64,000 nucleotides of DNA, taken from Phycisphaerales bacterium (GTDB taxonomy: Bacteria; Planctomycetota; Phycisphaerae; Phycisphaerales; UBA1924). Made by a program: the position numbers and the translations under genes. This document shows, one piece after another, positions 1-7,831 of this stretch. Within the stretch, counting starts at the first letter, position 1; each line of letters opens with the position of its first letter. The notes beneath the pieces were generated by a model. That model made no database searches, was not told the DNA's origin, and saw only the letters and a list, made by a program, of their open reading frames with translations. The DNA lies in contig JAJDDI010000047.1 in the NCBI GenBank assembly GCA_029260375.1, positions 1 to 64,000 of the forward strand, read 5' to 3'.

Positions 1-1229
1 TCCCCCGCGAGGAACGCGTCGAGCAGATCACCACCATCGTCCAGAACACCATCGACCCCGACGGCTGGACCGACCTGGGCGGCAACACCAGCTCCATCCA
101 GGAGCTCAACGGCAACCTCATCATCACCACCACGCCCAAGATCCACCGCGAGATCATCGGCCTGCTCGGCAAGCTCCGTCAGGTCCGCGCGATGCAGATC
201 AACGTCGAGACCCGCTTCCTGCTCGTCAACCAGGACTTCTTCGAGCAGATCGGCTTCGACCTGGACGTCTTCCTCAACAGCAACAACGAGTTCGGCATCA
301 ACCGAATCCTCGATCCCACACTGCTGCTCAGCGACATGGTCGATCCCACCACCGGGCGTCCCGCACGAACGACAGCGGGCGCATTTGACACCAACGGCGA
401 CGGCATGATCGACGCCCTAGACGGCCAGCCCATCTTCGCCCCGGGCACCCAGGGCGACCAGTTCAGCGTCATTCCCGTCCAGCAGAACTCGTTCGGGATC
501 ACCAACTCGCTGGCCTCGGCAAGCTCGTTCGCCGGCGCCATCCTCGCCCAGCAGCCCGCGCTGCAGGTCGCCGGCATGTTCCTCGACGACATCCAGGTGG
601 ACTTCCTCGTCCAGGCGACCCAGGCCGATCAGCGGTCCGTCTCGCTCACGGCGCCCCGCCTGACCTTCACCAACGGGCAGACGGCCAACATCGTTGTCGC
701 CACCCAGACCGCCTTCATCTCCAACCTCACGCCCGTCGTCTCCGACTCGGCGGTCGGTTTCGACCCCACCGTCACCCCGCTCAACGAGGGTGTGCGTCTG
801 GTCATCGACGGCGTCGTCAGCGCCGACCGCCGCTACGTGACGCTCAACGTGGACGCTCAGATCGCCGAGCTCGAGGGCTTCGAGGAGCGGACCGTCACGG
901 CCGTCGCCGGCGGCCAGCTCGTTGACTCGGCCGACACCGGCTCGGTCATCCAGCTCCCGATCGTGACCGTCACCGCCGTCCAGACCACGTCCACGATCCC
1001 CGACCAGGGCACCATCCTGCTCGGCGGCCAGCGGATCATCAACGAGCTCGAGGTCGAGTCGGGCGTGCCCGTCCTGAGCAAGATCCCGATCCTGTCCCGC
1101 TTCTTCTCCAACCGCGTGGACGTGAAGGAAGAGCAGACCCTGCTCATCCTCCTCAAGCCCACCATCCTCATCCAGAACGAGGAAGAGGAGCGGAACTTCC
1201 CGGGCCTGCTCGACTCGTTGCCCTACTGA
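1..1229 (+). CDS. Secretin (GspD/PilQ family), C-terminal part; 5' end outside window
   Basis: The frame is open from the first base, so this is the C-terminal ~409 residues of a longer protein. It ends in a typical secretin domain: the stretch with QTTSTIPDQGTILLGG, then ESGVPVLSKIPILSRFF, then LLILLKPTIL close to the C-terminus. This pattern is the beta-barrel wall and gate of outer-membrane secretins of type II secretion or type IV pili. The N-terminal part seen here (residues before about 65) resembles the N-domain repeats that precede the barrel. It would form a multimeric outer-membrane channel. With pseudopilin-like genes elsewhere in the window it fits a type II secretion or pilus apparatus, but direct linkage to them is inference. 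A strong terminator follows. Confidence 0.9.
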   Translation, partial: PREERVEQITTIVQNTIDPDGWTDLGGNTSSIQELNGNLIITTTPKIHREIIGLLGKLRQVRAMQINVETRFLLVNQDFFEQIGFDLDVFLNSNNEFGINRILDPTLLLSDMVDPTTGRPARTTAGAFDTNGDGMIDALDGQPIFAPGTQGDQFSVIPVQQNSFGITNSLASASSFAGAILAQQPALQVAGMFLDDIQVDFLVQATQADQRSVSLTAPRLTFTNGQTANIVVATQTAFISNLTPVVSDSAVGFDPTVTPLNEGVRLVIDGVVSADRRYVTLNVDAQIAELEGFEERTVTAVAGGQLVDSADTGSVIQLPIVTVTAVQTTSTIPDQGTILLGGQRIINELEVESGVPVLSKIPILSRFFSNRVDVKEEQTLLILLKPTILIQNEEEERNFPGLLDSLPY

Positions 1230-1253
1230 TCGAGCCCGCGTCCCACATCAACC

Positions 1254-1286
1254 ACCGGCGCCGGGAGCTTCCCGGCGCCGGTTTTT
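1254..1286 (+). terminator. Intrinsic terminator after the secretin gene
   Basis: A perfect 12-bp stem (1254-1265 with 1271-1282, loop AGCTT) is followed directly by a T run. It lies 25 bases past the secretin stop and separates it from the STAS gene. Confidence 0.85.
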
Positions 1287-1407
1287 CGTGCGCCCGGCAC
1301 GCCCCGACGCCCGGAGGCATCGCGGCATGGCTGATCGCTCTATAGTCTGGACCTCGCCCGCCTGATGGGCGGGGTGTTGAGAAGTCCCCTTGCACCGGAG
1401 GCGCCAC

Positions 1408-1764
1408 ATGGCGGCCGATTCCAGACTCCGTGTCAAGTCCATCGAGGGTGTGACCCAGGTCGAGTTCATCGACCGCAACATCCTCGATGAGGCCAACATC
1501 CAGGCGATCGGCGACGAGATCTCCGTGCTGATCGAAGAGGCCGACGTCCCGAACCTGCTGCTGAGCTTTTCGAACGTGGACCACCTCTCGTCGGCCGCGT
1601 TGGGCGCGCTGATCACGATCAACAACAAGGTCAAGGCCAAGGGCGGCGCCCTGCGCCTGGCCAACATCGACCCGCAGATCTACGAGGTGTTCATGATCAC
1701 ACGCCTCAACAAGCTCTTCGAGATCCACGAGACCACGGACGACGCGCTCAAGGCCTTCGCCTAA
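1408..1764 (+). CDS. STAS-domain anti-sigma factor antagonist
   Basis: A 118-residue single STAS domain of the SpoIIAA/RsbV family. Such proteins are phosphorylated by a partner HATPase kinase; the unphosphorylated form sequesters the kinase and frees a sigma factor or other target. The phospho-acceptor region is visible as HLSSAALGAL, with Ser61/Ser62. The start at 1408 is chosen because CCGGAGG lies 6 bases upstream; an upstream TTG at 1390 would place that ribosome site inside the gene. The next gene, 17 bases downstream, encodes the matching kinase-fold protein. No PP2C phosphatase or sigma factor is adjacent, so the target is unknown. Confidence 0.88.
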   Translation: MAADSRLRVKSIEGVTQVEFIDRNILDEANIQAIGDEISVLIEEADVPNLLLSFSNVDHLSSAALGALITINNKVKAKGGALRLANIDPQIYEVFMITRLNKLFEIHETTDDALKAFA

Positions 1765-1781
1765 GGACGCGATCACGTCGC

Positions 1782-2228
1782 ATGAGTACCAGCAACGGCG
1801 CCAACCCGGATCCCCACCCCGACACGGCCAGCGTGAGCCTGCCTCACGACCGTGAACGGATCGACGCGCTGCAGGCCGCGCTCATGGAGGCCGTCGAGCG
1901 CGCCGGATACCCCAAGCCCTCCCGTTTCGCGATCAAGCTCGCCTTCGAGGAGGCGCTCATGAACGCGTTTCACCACGGACACGAGGGACTTGGCGACGAC
2001 CTTGAGGTCCGCGTCGAGTACGAAGTCCATCCCGAGGTTGTCGTGATCCGCGTTGAGGATCAGGGTCCGGGCTTCAACCCCGACAAGGTCCCCGATCCCA
2101 CCCTCGACGAGAACCTCGCGCTCCCCTCCGGGCGTGGGATCATGCTCATGCGGGCGTACATGACCGAGGTCGCCCACAACGCGACGGGCAACCGCGTCGA
2201 ACTCAAGTACATCCGCCCCGAGGACTAA
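1782..2228 (+). CDS. Anti-sigma regulatory factor, HATPase (RsbW/SpoIIAB-like)
   Basis: A 148-residue GHKL ATPase of the anti-sigma serine kinase type. It has the N box EEALMNAF (residues 56-63), G1 box EDQGPGFNP (92-100) and G2 box [12 protein letters not shown] (116-127). It should bind ATP and phosphorylate the STAS protein encoded just upstream, forming a partner-switching pair. The gene is close to its partner and on the same strand, which suggests one operon. There is no DNA-binding or membrane segment. Which sigma factor or effector it controls cannot be told from this window. Confidence 0.88.
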   Translation: MSTSNGANPDPHPDTASVSLPHDRERIDALQAALMEAVERAGYPKPSRFAIKLAFEEALMNAFHHGHEGLGDDLEVRVEYEVHPEVVVIRVEDQGPGFNPDKVPDPTLDENLALPSGRGIMLMRAYMTEVAHNATGNRVELKYIRPED

Positions 2229-2292
2229 GCCCCTGCGGGGTGTGGTCGGAACGCGGACGCCACCCTACGATTGTCTGGAATGATTCTAACTC

Positions 2293-2312
2293 TCAGGACG
2301 AACTTGTCCTGA
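2293..2312. promoter_or_regulatory. Inverted repeat upstream of iscS, candidate operator
   Basis: Seven-base arms TCAGGAC (2293-2299) and GTCCTGA (2306-2312) are a perfect inverted repeat around a 6-base spacer. It lies 54 bases before the cysteine desulfurase start, in a stretch noticeably more A/T-rich than its surroundings. Iron-sulfur cluster operons are often controlled by Rrf2-family repressors binding dyads here. The assignment to such a regulator is inference; none is encoded nearby. Confidence 0.4.
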
Positions 2313-2365
2313 ATTGGCGATCCCGGCGCGTCCCCTGCGTCGGGCGGATGGCTGGAGCCCGATCG

Positions 2366-3607
2366 ATGACACTGAAGCTTCCGATCTACATGGACCACGC
2401 CGCGACGACGCCGTGCGATCCCCGCGTCGTCGAGGCGATGCTGCCCTACTTCACGGAGAAGTTCGGCAACCCCGGCTCGCGCAACCACTCCTTCGGGTGG
2501 GAGGCGGAGGACGCCGTGGACAACGCCAGGCGCCAGGTCGCCTCGCTCATCGGCGCCGACCGCAAGGAGATCATCTTCACGTCGGGCTCGACCGAGAGCA
2601 ACAACCTGGCGATCAAGGGCGCGGCCAACATGTACCAGAAGGCCGGCCCGGGCGAGGGCAAGCCGCGCGGGCACATCATCACGGAGATCATCGAGCACAA
2701 GGCCGTGCTCGACCCGTGCAAGCGCCTCGAGAAGGAAGGCTTCGACGTCACCTACCTCGAGCCAGGGCCCGACGGCGTGATCACCCGCGCCATGGTCGAG
2801 AGCGCGATGCGCGACGACACCATTCTCGTCACCATCATGTGGGCCAACAACGAGATCGGGGTCATCAGTGAGATCCCCGAGATCGGCAAGCTCTGCCACG
2901 AGAAGAACGTCGTCTTCCACACCGACGCGACGCAGTGGGTCGGCAAGGCCCCCACCGACGTCAACGCCGACAACATCGACCTGCTCTCCATGAGCGGTCA
3001 CAAGATCTACGGGCCCAAGGGCGTTGGCGCGCTGTACGTGCGTCGGCGTCGCCCGCGCATCCGCCTCGTCGCGCTGCAGGAGGGCGGCGGGCAGGAGCGC
3101 GGCTTCCGCTCGGGCACCCTCAACGTCACGGGCGTCGTGGGCCTGGGCAAGGCGTGCGAGCTGTGCGCCGCGGAGATGGACAGCGAGCGAGACCGCCTGC
3201 TCGCCCTCCGCAAGAAGATCGAGGACAAGGTCGTCAGCGAGCTGGACGTCGTCCAGGTCAACGGGCACCCCGAGCGGCGCATGCCCCACCTGACCAACAT
3301 CTCCTTCGGCTTCGTCGAGGGCGAGAGCCTGATGATGGCGACCAAGGAGATCGCGATGAGCTCGGGCTCGGCCTGCACAAGCGCCAGCCTCGAGCCCAGC
3401 TACGTGCTCAAGGGCCTGGGCGTGGGCGACGATCTGGCCCACAGCTCGCTGCGCATCAGCCTCGGTCGCTGGACGACCGAGGAGGAGGTCGATTACGCGG
3501 CCGACAAAATCGTCGAAGCGGTCCGCAAGCTGCGCGACCTGAGCCCGCTCTACGACATGCACAAGGAAGGCATCGACGTCTCCAAGATCGAGTGGCAAGC
3601 CCACTAA
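2366..3607 (+). CDS. iscS: Cysteine desulfurase (IscS/NifS class V aminotransferase)
   Basis: A PLP enzyme of 413 residues that takes sulfur from cysteine as a persulfide and passes it to the IscU scaffold. It begins [14 protein letters not shown], has the PLP lysine in [10 protein letters not shown] (about Lys213) and the persulfide cysteine in [10 protein letters not shown] (about Cys337), followed by an R-x-SLGR C-terminal signature. The ATG at 2366 is preferred because homologues begin just before the DHAATTP motif and GGAG lies upstream; a longer reading from 2240 would add 42 unlikely residues. It is followed 31 bases later by iscU. The order iscS-iscU-iscA marks an ISC/NIF-type assembly cluster. 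Confidence 0.95.
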   Translation: MTLKLPIYMDHAATTPCDPRVVEAMLPYFTEKFGNPGSRNHSFGWEAEDAVDNARRQVASLIGADRKEIIFTSGSTESNNLAIKGAANMYQKAGPGEGKPRGHIITEIIEHKAVLDPCKRLEKEGFDVTYLEPGPDGVITRAMVESAMRDDTILVTIMWANNEIGVISEIPEIGKLCHEKNVVFHTDATQWVGKAPTDVNADNIDLLSMSGHKIYGPKGVGALYVRRRRPRIRLVALQEGGGQERGFRSGTLNVTGVVGLGKACELCAAEMDSERDRLLALRKKIEDKVVSELDVVQVNGHPERRMPHLTNISFGFVEGESLMMATKEIAMSSGSACTSASLEPSYVLKGLGVGDDLAHSSLRISLGRWTTEEEVDYAADKIVEAVRKLRDLSPLYDMHKEGIDVSKIEWQAH

Positions 3608-3638
3608 TCCAGATCCTCTCACAGGCAAGGAGCCTGAC

Positions 3639-4043
3639 ATGGCATACAGCGACAAAGTCATCCAGCACTACGAGAAGCCCAACAACGTCGGCAACTTCGG
3701 CACCACCGCCGAAGTGAAGCAGCGCAAGGACGTCGGCGTGGGGATCGTCGGCGCCCCCGAGTGCGGCGACGTGATGCAGCTCCAGATCAAGGTTGACGAC
3801 CAGGGCAACATCGAGGACGCCAGGTTCAAGTGCTTCGGCTGCGGCTCGGCCATCGCCTCATCCTCCCTCGCCACCGAGTGGCTCAAGGGACGCACCGTGG
3901 ACGAGGGCCTGCAGATCAAGAACACGCAGATCGTCGAGGAGCTGAGCCTCCCCCCGGTCAAGATCCACTGCTCGGTCTTGGCCGAGGACGCGATCCACGC
4001 CGCGATCGCCGACTACAAGAAGAAGAACGGCATCGAGAACTGA
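3639..4043 (+). CDS. iscU: Iron-sulfur cluster scaffold protein IscU/NifU-N
   Basis: A 134-residue scaffold on which [2Fe-2S] and [4Fe-4S] clusters are built. The three canonical ligands are visible: Cys42 in PECGDVM with Asp44, Cys68 in CFGCGSAIAS and Cys111 in IHCSVLAEDAI. An extra cysteine (Cys65) precedes the second ligand. The length matches stand-alone IscU rather than full NifU, so the NifU C-terminal domain is absent. It lies directly after the desulfurase and before the IscA-type carrier. Confidence 0.95.
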   Translation: MAYSDKVIQHYEKPNNVGNFGTTAEVKQRKDVGVGIVGAPECGDVMQLQIKVDDQGNIEDARFKCFGCGSAIASSSLATEWLKGRTVDEGLQIKNTQIVEELSLPPVKIHCSVLAEDAIHAAIADYKKKNGIEN

Positions 4044-4173
4044 AACCCCAGAGCACCCCACACACTTCTCGGACCGCCCGGGCCCGAATCCGGGGTCCGG
4101 GTCGAGCCCGCGGGCGAACTGACCGACAATCGCGTGCGTAGAATCCCACGCAGGGACGCACGGAGACCAGACC

Positions 4174-4536
4174 ATGAGCACCCAGACCGAGACCGCGACA
4201 CAGAACGACATCATCCTGACCGAGGGCGCCGCCCGCGAGGTGAAGAAGATCGTCGCCGAGCAGGAACTCGACGCGAGCAAAGTCCGCCTGCGCGTGGGCG
4301 TCAAGGGCGGCGGCTGCTCGGGCTTTAGCTACATCCTGGACCTGACCGAGACCCAGAAGGACTCGGACGAGGCCTTCGAGCAGCACGGGGTCACGATGAT
4401 CTGCGACCCCAAGAGCCTGCTCTACCTCTCGGGCACCACCGTGGATTTCAAGGATGAGATCATGGGCCGCGGGTTTGTCTTCACGAACCCCAACGCGACG
4501 ACCTCCTGCGGCTGCGGCTCCAGCTTCGCCGTCTGA
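4174..4536 (+). CDS. iscA: IscA/HesB-family iron-sulfur carrier (A-type)
   Basis: A 120-residue A-type carrier with the three conserved cysteines Cys48 (KGGGCSGFSY), Cys112 and Cys114 (SCGCGSSF) that hold iron or a cluster for delivery to target enzymes. It follows iscU after a 130-base gap, so it may have its own promoter; a TAGAAT hexamer at about 4138 is a possible -10. A terminator follows the gene. It could equally be called ErpA or SufA; the subtype cannot be separated by eye. Confidence 0.9.
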   Translation: MSTQTETATQNDIILTEGAAREVKKIVAEQELDASKVRLRVGVKGGGCSGFSYILDLTETQKDSDEAFEQHGVTMICDPKSLLYLSGTTVDFKDEIMGRGFVFTNPNATTSCGCGSSFAV

Positions 4537-4568
4537 TCCGATGTGATCGCAGCCAGAACTCCTCCGAG

Positions 4569-4592
4569 CACGCCCCCCGTGGGCGTGTTTTT
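4569..4592 (+). terminator. Intrinsic terminator after iscA
   Basis: Stem CACGCCC (4569-4575) with GGGCGTG (4581-4587), loop CCCGT, followed by five T. It ends the iron-sulfur transcript before the ACT-domain gene. Confidence 0.75.
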
Positions 4593-4740
4593 CATGGCGG
4601 AGGTTGTCCGCCCGCCGGTGACGCTGGTAGATTGGGGTGTTGGCGTGGAGGAGCAGGGATGTCTCCTCGGGGTGGGTATCCTTCCCGGGGTCGTGCGTGG
4701 GCGAGTCCGCCCGTGCCGTTGCATTGAGGGGAGGGAACGG

Positions 4741-5220
4741 ATGAGCAGCGAGGCAGTGGCTCCCGAGACCGCGCGTGGGTTTTCGCCGCCGACCGTGACG
4801 CAGTTCAGCGTCTTTCTCTCCAACAAGGTCGGCAAGCTGCTGGATCTTGTCGAGAACTTCGAGGAGTCCCCTTGTCACATCTGCGCCCTGTCCGTGCATG
4901 AGGCCTCGGACCACGCGGTGGTGCGCCTCATCGCCAACAACGCCCAGCTGGCCAAGAAGCTGCTGCGTGAGGACGGGCTCCCGTTCGCCGAGCACGACGT
5001 GCTCGTGGTGGAGCTGGGCGAGGGGTGCACGCTCTCGGGCATGTGCCTGAGCCTGCTGGGAGCGGAGCTGAACATCCACTTCGCGTACCCGCTGATGGTC
5101 AAGCCCAACGGCGCCGCGACCATCGCCCTGGCCGTGGACGACCCCACGCTGGGCGGGCAGATCCTGCGGCGCAAGGGGTTCCGCCTGTTCGGCGAGGCCG
5201 ACCTGCCCACACACACCTAA
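4741..5220 (+). CDS. ACT-domain protein
   Basis: A 159-residue protein that reads as an ACT-type small-molecule-binding protein: a beta-alpha-beta segment beginning TQFSVFLSNKVGKLLDLV, a second repeat with HAVVRLIANNAQLAKKLL, and a C-terminal repeat ending in GGQILRRKGFRLFGEADL. ACT domains sense amino acids or related ligands; no catalytic domain is attached, so it may be a stand-alone regulator. The ATG at 4741 has GAGGGGAGGG just upstream; a reading from 4543 would overlap the preceding terminator. Function is otherwise unknown. Confidence 0.75.
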   Translation: MSSEAVAPETARGFSPPTVTQFSVFLSNKVGKLLDLVENFEESPCHICALSVHEASDHAVVRLIANNAQLAKKLLREDGLPFAEHDVLVVELGEGCTLSGMCLSLLGAELNIHFAYPLMVKPNGAATIALAVDDPTLGGQILRRKGFRLFGEADLPTHT

Positions 5221-5406
5221 CAGACCTGCCCGGTTCGTACTCCTCGATTCGTCCGCATTTGCCCGGGCGACGCAACAAGTCGAGCGGGTAGGCTGTTTGC
5301 ACTGAGAAGGCGCCGCGTGGAGCGGCGCCAGAGTCGCCCTCACGCCGCCACCGCCAGACGTGCAACCACGCCTACCGAGCGGCCAGACCACACCAAGGAG
5401 CACCCG

Positions 5407-6501
5407 ATGACCCGATCTCTCTCCGCCGCGCTGCCCGCGACCCTGATCGCCGCGAGCGCGTTCTTCGCCAGCCCCGTGTACGCGGGCCCCGACTGCGGCG
5501 AGGACTGCGCCAAGGCGTGCTGCGCCCAGAAGCAGGCCTGCGCCGACGACTGCGCCAAGGCGTGCTGCGTCGATCTGACGAACCTGATCCCGGACCTGAC
5601 GATGCCGGAGCTGCAGATCGGCGCGACCGCCCCCAAGCTGCACCTGGCCCAGTTCATCAAGGGCGACTCGGTTGAACAGTTCGAGAAGGGACGGACCTAC
5701 GTCGTCGAGTTCTGGGCCACCTGGTGCGGCCCGTGCGTCAAGGCCTTCCCGCACCTTTCCGAGCTGCAGAAGAAACTGCACGAGGACGTCACGTTCATGG
5801 GCGTGAACGTCTGGGACACCGAGAAGGGTGAGTCGCAGGCCCAGCGCATCGAGCGCGTCTCCGAGTTCGTCGGCGAGCAAGGCGACAAAATGTCCTACAC
5901 CGTTGCGATCGAGGACGGCAACAAAATGGCCAAGACCTGGCTCAAGCCCGCCGGGCAGAACGGCATCCCCGCCGCGTTCATCATCAACGGCGAGGGCAAG
6001 GTCGCCTGGATCGGTCACCCGATGAACATGGATAAGCCGCTCGAGCAGATCGTCGCGGGCGAGTACGACATCGAGGCGGGCGCCAAGGAGCTCCGGAACC
6101 AGATCGTGGCCCAGGCCGGCTTCCGCGCGTTCGCCATGGGCATCATGAGCCCGGACGAGGCGGAAGCCAAGAAGGCCTACACCCTCGGTCGCGCCCTGGC
6201 GGCCCAGACCTTCTCCGACAACGCGATGTACCTCAACGCCCTCGCGTGGCCCGTGCTCGACAACGATCGCATCACGCACCGAGACTACAAGTTCGCCAAG
6301 GACCTGGCGTACAAGGCCGCCGAACTCACCGAGTGGAACGACGCGGGCGTGCTCGACACCTACGCCCTGGCGCAGTACAAGACGGGCGATGTCGCGGGCG
6401 CCATCAAGACCCAGACCAAGGCCGTCGAGCTCACCCCCGAGGACGAGCGCGGGCGCGAGGAGATGGTCGAACGCCTGGAGATGTTCAAGGCCGAGGGCTG
6501 A
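5407..6501 (+). CDS. Secreted TlpA-like thioredoxin-fold protein with Cys-rich N-terminus
   Basis: A 364-residue exported protein. The start at 5407 (AAGGAG 8 bases upstream) gives a signal peptide ending PVYA at residue 26. The mature N-terminus carries a duplicated cysteine motif, C(G/A)(E/D)DCAKACC, at residues 30-39 and 45-54, giving eight cysteines in 25 residues. The thioredoxin fold follows with EFWATWCGPCVKAF (CxxC at 107-110) and a cis-Pro region near NGIPAAFII. The C-terminal ~120 residues are helical and TPR-like (AVELTPEDE). It is probably a periplasmic thiol oxidoreductase; the Cys-rich head could bind metal or be disulfide-bonded. trxB lies just downstream on the opposite strand. 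Confidence 0.85.
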   Translation: MTRSLSAALPATLIAASAFFASPVYAGPDCGEDCAKACCAQKQACADDCAKACCVDLTNLIPDLTMPELQIGATAPKLHLAQFIKGDSVEQFEKGRTYVVEFWATWCGPCVKAFPHLSELQKKLHEDVTFMGVNVWDTEKGESQAQRIERVSEFVGEQGDKMSYTVAIEDGNKMAKTWLKPAGQNGIPAAFIINGEGKVAWIGHPMNMDKPLEQIVAGEYDIEAGAKELRNQIVAQAGFRAFAMGIMSPDEAEAKKAYTLGRALAAQTFSDNAMYLNALAWPVLDNDRITHRDYKFAKDLAYKAAELTEWNDAGVLDTYALAQYKTGDVAGAIKTQTKAVELTPEDERGREEMVERLEMFKAEG

Positions 6502-6530
6502 TCCTCGCCAGGGAACTCGACAATGAACAA

Positions 6531-6561
6531 GGGCGGGAGACGCGTGTCTCCCGCCCTTTCT
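6531..6561 (+). terminator. Intrinsic terminator after the TlpA-like gene
   Basis: A perfect 11-bp stem (6531-6541 with 6546-6556, loop GCGT) is followed by TTTCTT. It sits 29 bases past the stop. Confidence 0.8.
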
Positions 6562-6575
6562 TGTGGACACATTCC

Positions 6576-6650
6576 GTGCCACTGGCCCGTCCTCGGGTCA
6601 GTGCCCATCAACTGACGGGTCACACTGACCCGAGGACGGGTCAGTGGCAC
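6576..6650. repeat. Long near-perfect inverted repeat between convergent genes
   Basis: The arms at 6576-6603 and 6623-6650 are 28 bases each and differ at one position; the loop is 19 bases. The outer ends read GTGCCACTG and CAGTGGCAC. The element fills the space between the terminator of the TlpA-like gene and the trxB stop codon. Its size and lack of a T run fit a dispersed palindromic (REP/REPIN- or MITE-like) element better than a simple terminator. No second copy is seen in this window. Confidence 0.7.
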
Positions 6651-6652
6651 AA

Positions 6653-7657
6653 CTACAGCAGGCCGCGGGCGCCCAGGTCGTACTCGGCGTCCAGGGCCGC
6701 CTGGCAGCCCATCCCCGCCGCGGTGACCGCTTGGCGGTACGTCGCATCGGCCACGTCCCCGGCGCCGTACACGCCCGGGATGCCCGTCCTGCTCGACCGG
6801 TCCGGCAGCACCAGGTACCCCGCGTCGTCGAAGCTCAGGCCGGTGTCGCGCAGGAACCTGGTCGCCGGCGTGTGCCCGATGGCGATGAACAGACCCTTCA
6901 CGGCCAGCTCGCGCTCCACGCCGGTCTTGGTGTCCTTGATACGCACGCCGGTGATCTTCTCGGAGCCGTGCTGGTCTTTCTCGCTCAGGCAATCGATCAC
7001 GCTTGAGTTCCAGACCATCTCGACGTTGTCCTTGGAGAGCACCCGCTGCTGCATCGTCTTGCTGGCCCGCAGCTCGTCGCGCCGGTGGATGACGTAGACG
7101 GTGCTGGCGAACTTGGTGAGATGGTGGGCCTCCTCCATCGCGGTGTCCCCGCCCCCGACCACGGCCAGGGGCTGGCCCCGGAACATGGGCAGGGCGCCGT
7201 CGCACACGGCGCAGGCGCTCACCCCCCCGCCGCCGGTCGCCAGGCGCATCTCGCTCTCGAGGCCCAGCCAGTTGGCCGTAGCGCCCGTGGAGATGATCAC
7301 CGCGTGGGCCCGAACGGCTTTGCCCCCGGACGTGTGCAGCGTGTGCGGGCCGCCCTCGGGGTCGAACTCGCAGCGCTCGATGTCCTCGCCGACGACCTTG
7401 GCGCCGAAACGCTCGCCCTGGCGCTGGAACATCGACATCATCTCGGGCCCGGAGACGCCCTCGGGGAAGCCCGGGTAGTTCTCAACATCGGTGGTGAGCA
7501 TGAGCTGCCCGCCGGGGAGGATCGGCCCGGGGTCCTGCTTGGGCACGCCCACGTACACAACCGGCTCGAGCCCGGCGCGGGCGGCGTAGATCGCCGCGGT
7601 CCAGCCCGCTGGTCCGGAGCCGATGATGACCACCTTCTTTACATCTGCGTCGCTCAC
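6653..7657 (-). CDS. trxB: Thioredoxin reductase
   Basis: A 334-residue flavoprotein that reduces thioredoxin with NADPH. It has the FAD motif VVIIGSGPAGWTAAIYAARA at the N-terminus, the redox pair CAVC (149-152), the NADPH motif VVGGGDTAMEEA and the C-terminal FAD motif GVYGAGDVAD. The length is normal for the low-molecular-weight class. It faces the TlpA-like gene tail to tail, and a long inverted repeat abuts its stop codon. Together they point to local thiol-redox functions, although they are not co-transcribed. Confidence 0.96.
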   Translation of the reverse strand: MSDADVKKVVIIGSGPAGWTAAIYAARAGLEPVVYVGVPKQDPGPILPGGQLMLTTDVENYPGFPEGVSGPEMMSMFQRQGERFGAKVVGEDIERCEFDPEGGPHTLHTSGGKAVRAHAVIISTGATANWLGLESEMRLATGGGGVSACAVCDGALPMFRGQPLAVVGGGDTAMEEAHHLTKFASTVYVIHRRDELRASKTMQQRVLSKDNVEMVWNSSVIDCLSEKDQHGSEKITGVRIKDTKTGVERELAVKGLFIAIGHTPATRFLRDTGLSFDDAGYLVLPDRSSRTGIPGVYGAGDVADATYRQAVTAAGMGCQAALDAEYDLGARGLL

Positions 7658-7775
7658 GCGCGTCCTTTCGCTCTTGGAGGCCCCGATGGGCGTCCGTGGG
7701 CAACCCGCCCGACCCGGGGGAGTATTCCGCCGGGGGAGCGATGGTACCGCCTCGCGGGCGGGCCGGGGCGCAGCG

Positions 7776-7804
7776 AAACGGGGCGCCCCAGGTGGAGCGC
7801 CCCG
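7776..7804 (-). terminator. Probable terminator after the sigma factor gene
   Basis: On the minus strand an 8-bp stem CGGGGCGC/GCGCCCCG (7797-7804 with 7779-7786) is followed by TTT. It lies 28 bases past the sigma factor stop. The T run is short, so strength is uncertain. Confidence 0.5.
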
Positions 7805-7831
7805 CGGAGGGATTCTGGATGTTGGCCCGCG

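Noticed and set aside
3958-6582. Very long open frame on the minus strand across the iscU-iscA-ACT-TlpA region (874 codons)
   Set aside because: It is antisense to four well-recognised genes, has low-complexity His/Gly/Arg/Leu-rich translation and no motif. High G+C in third positions produces such shadows.
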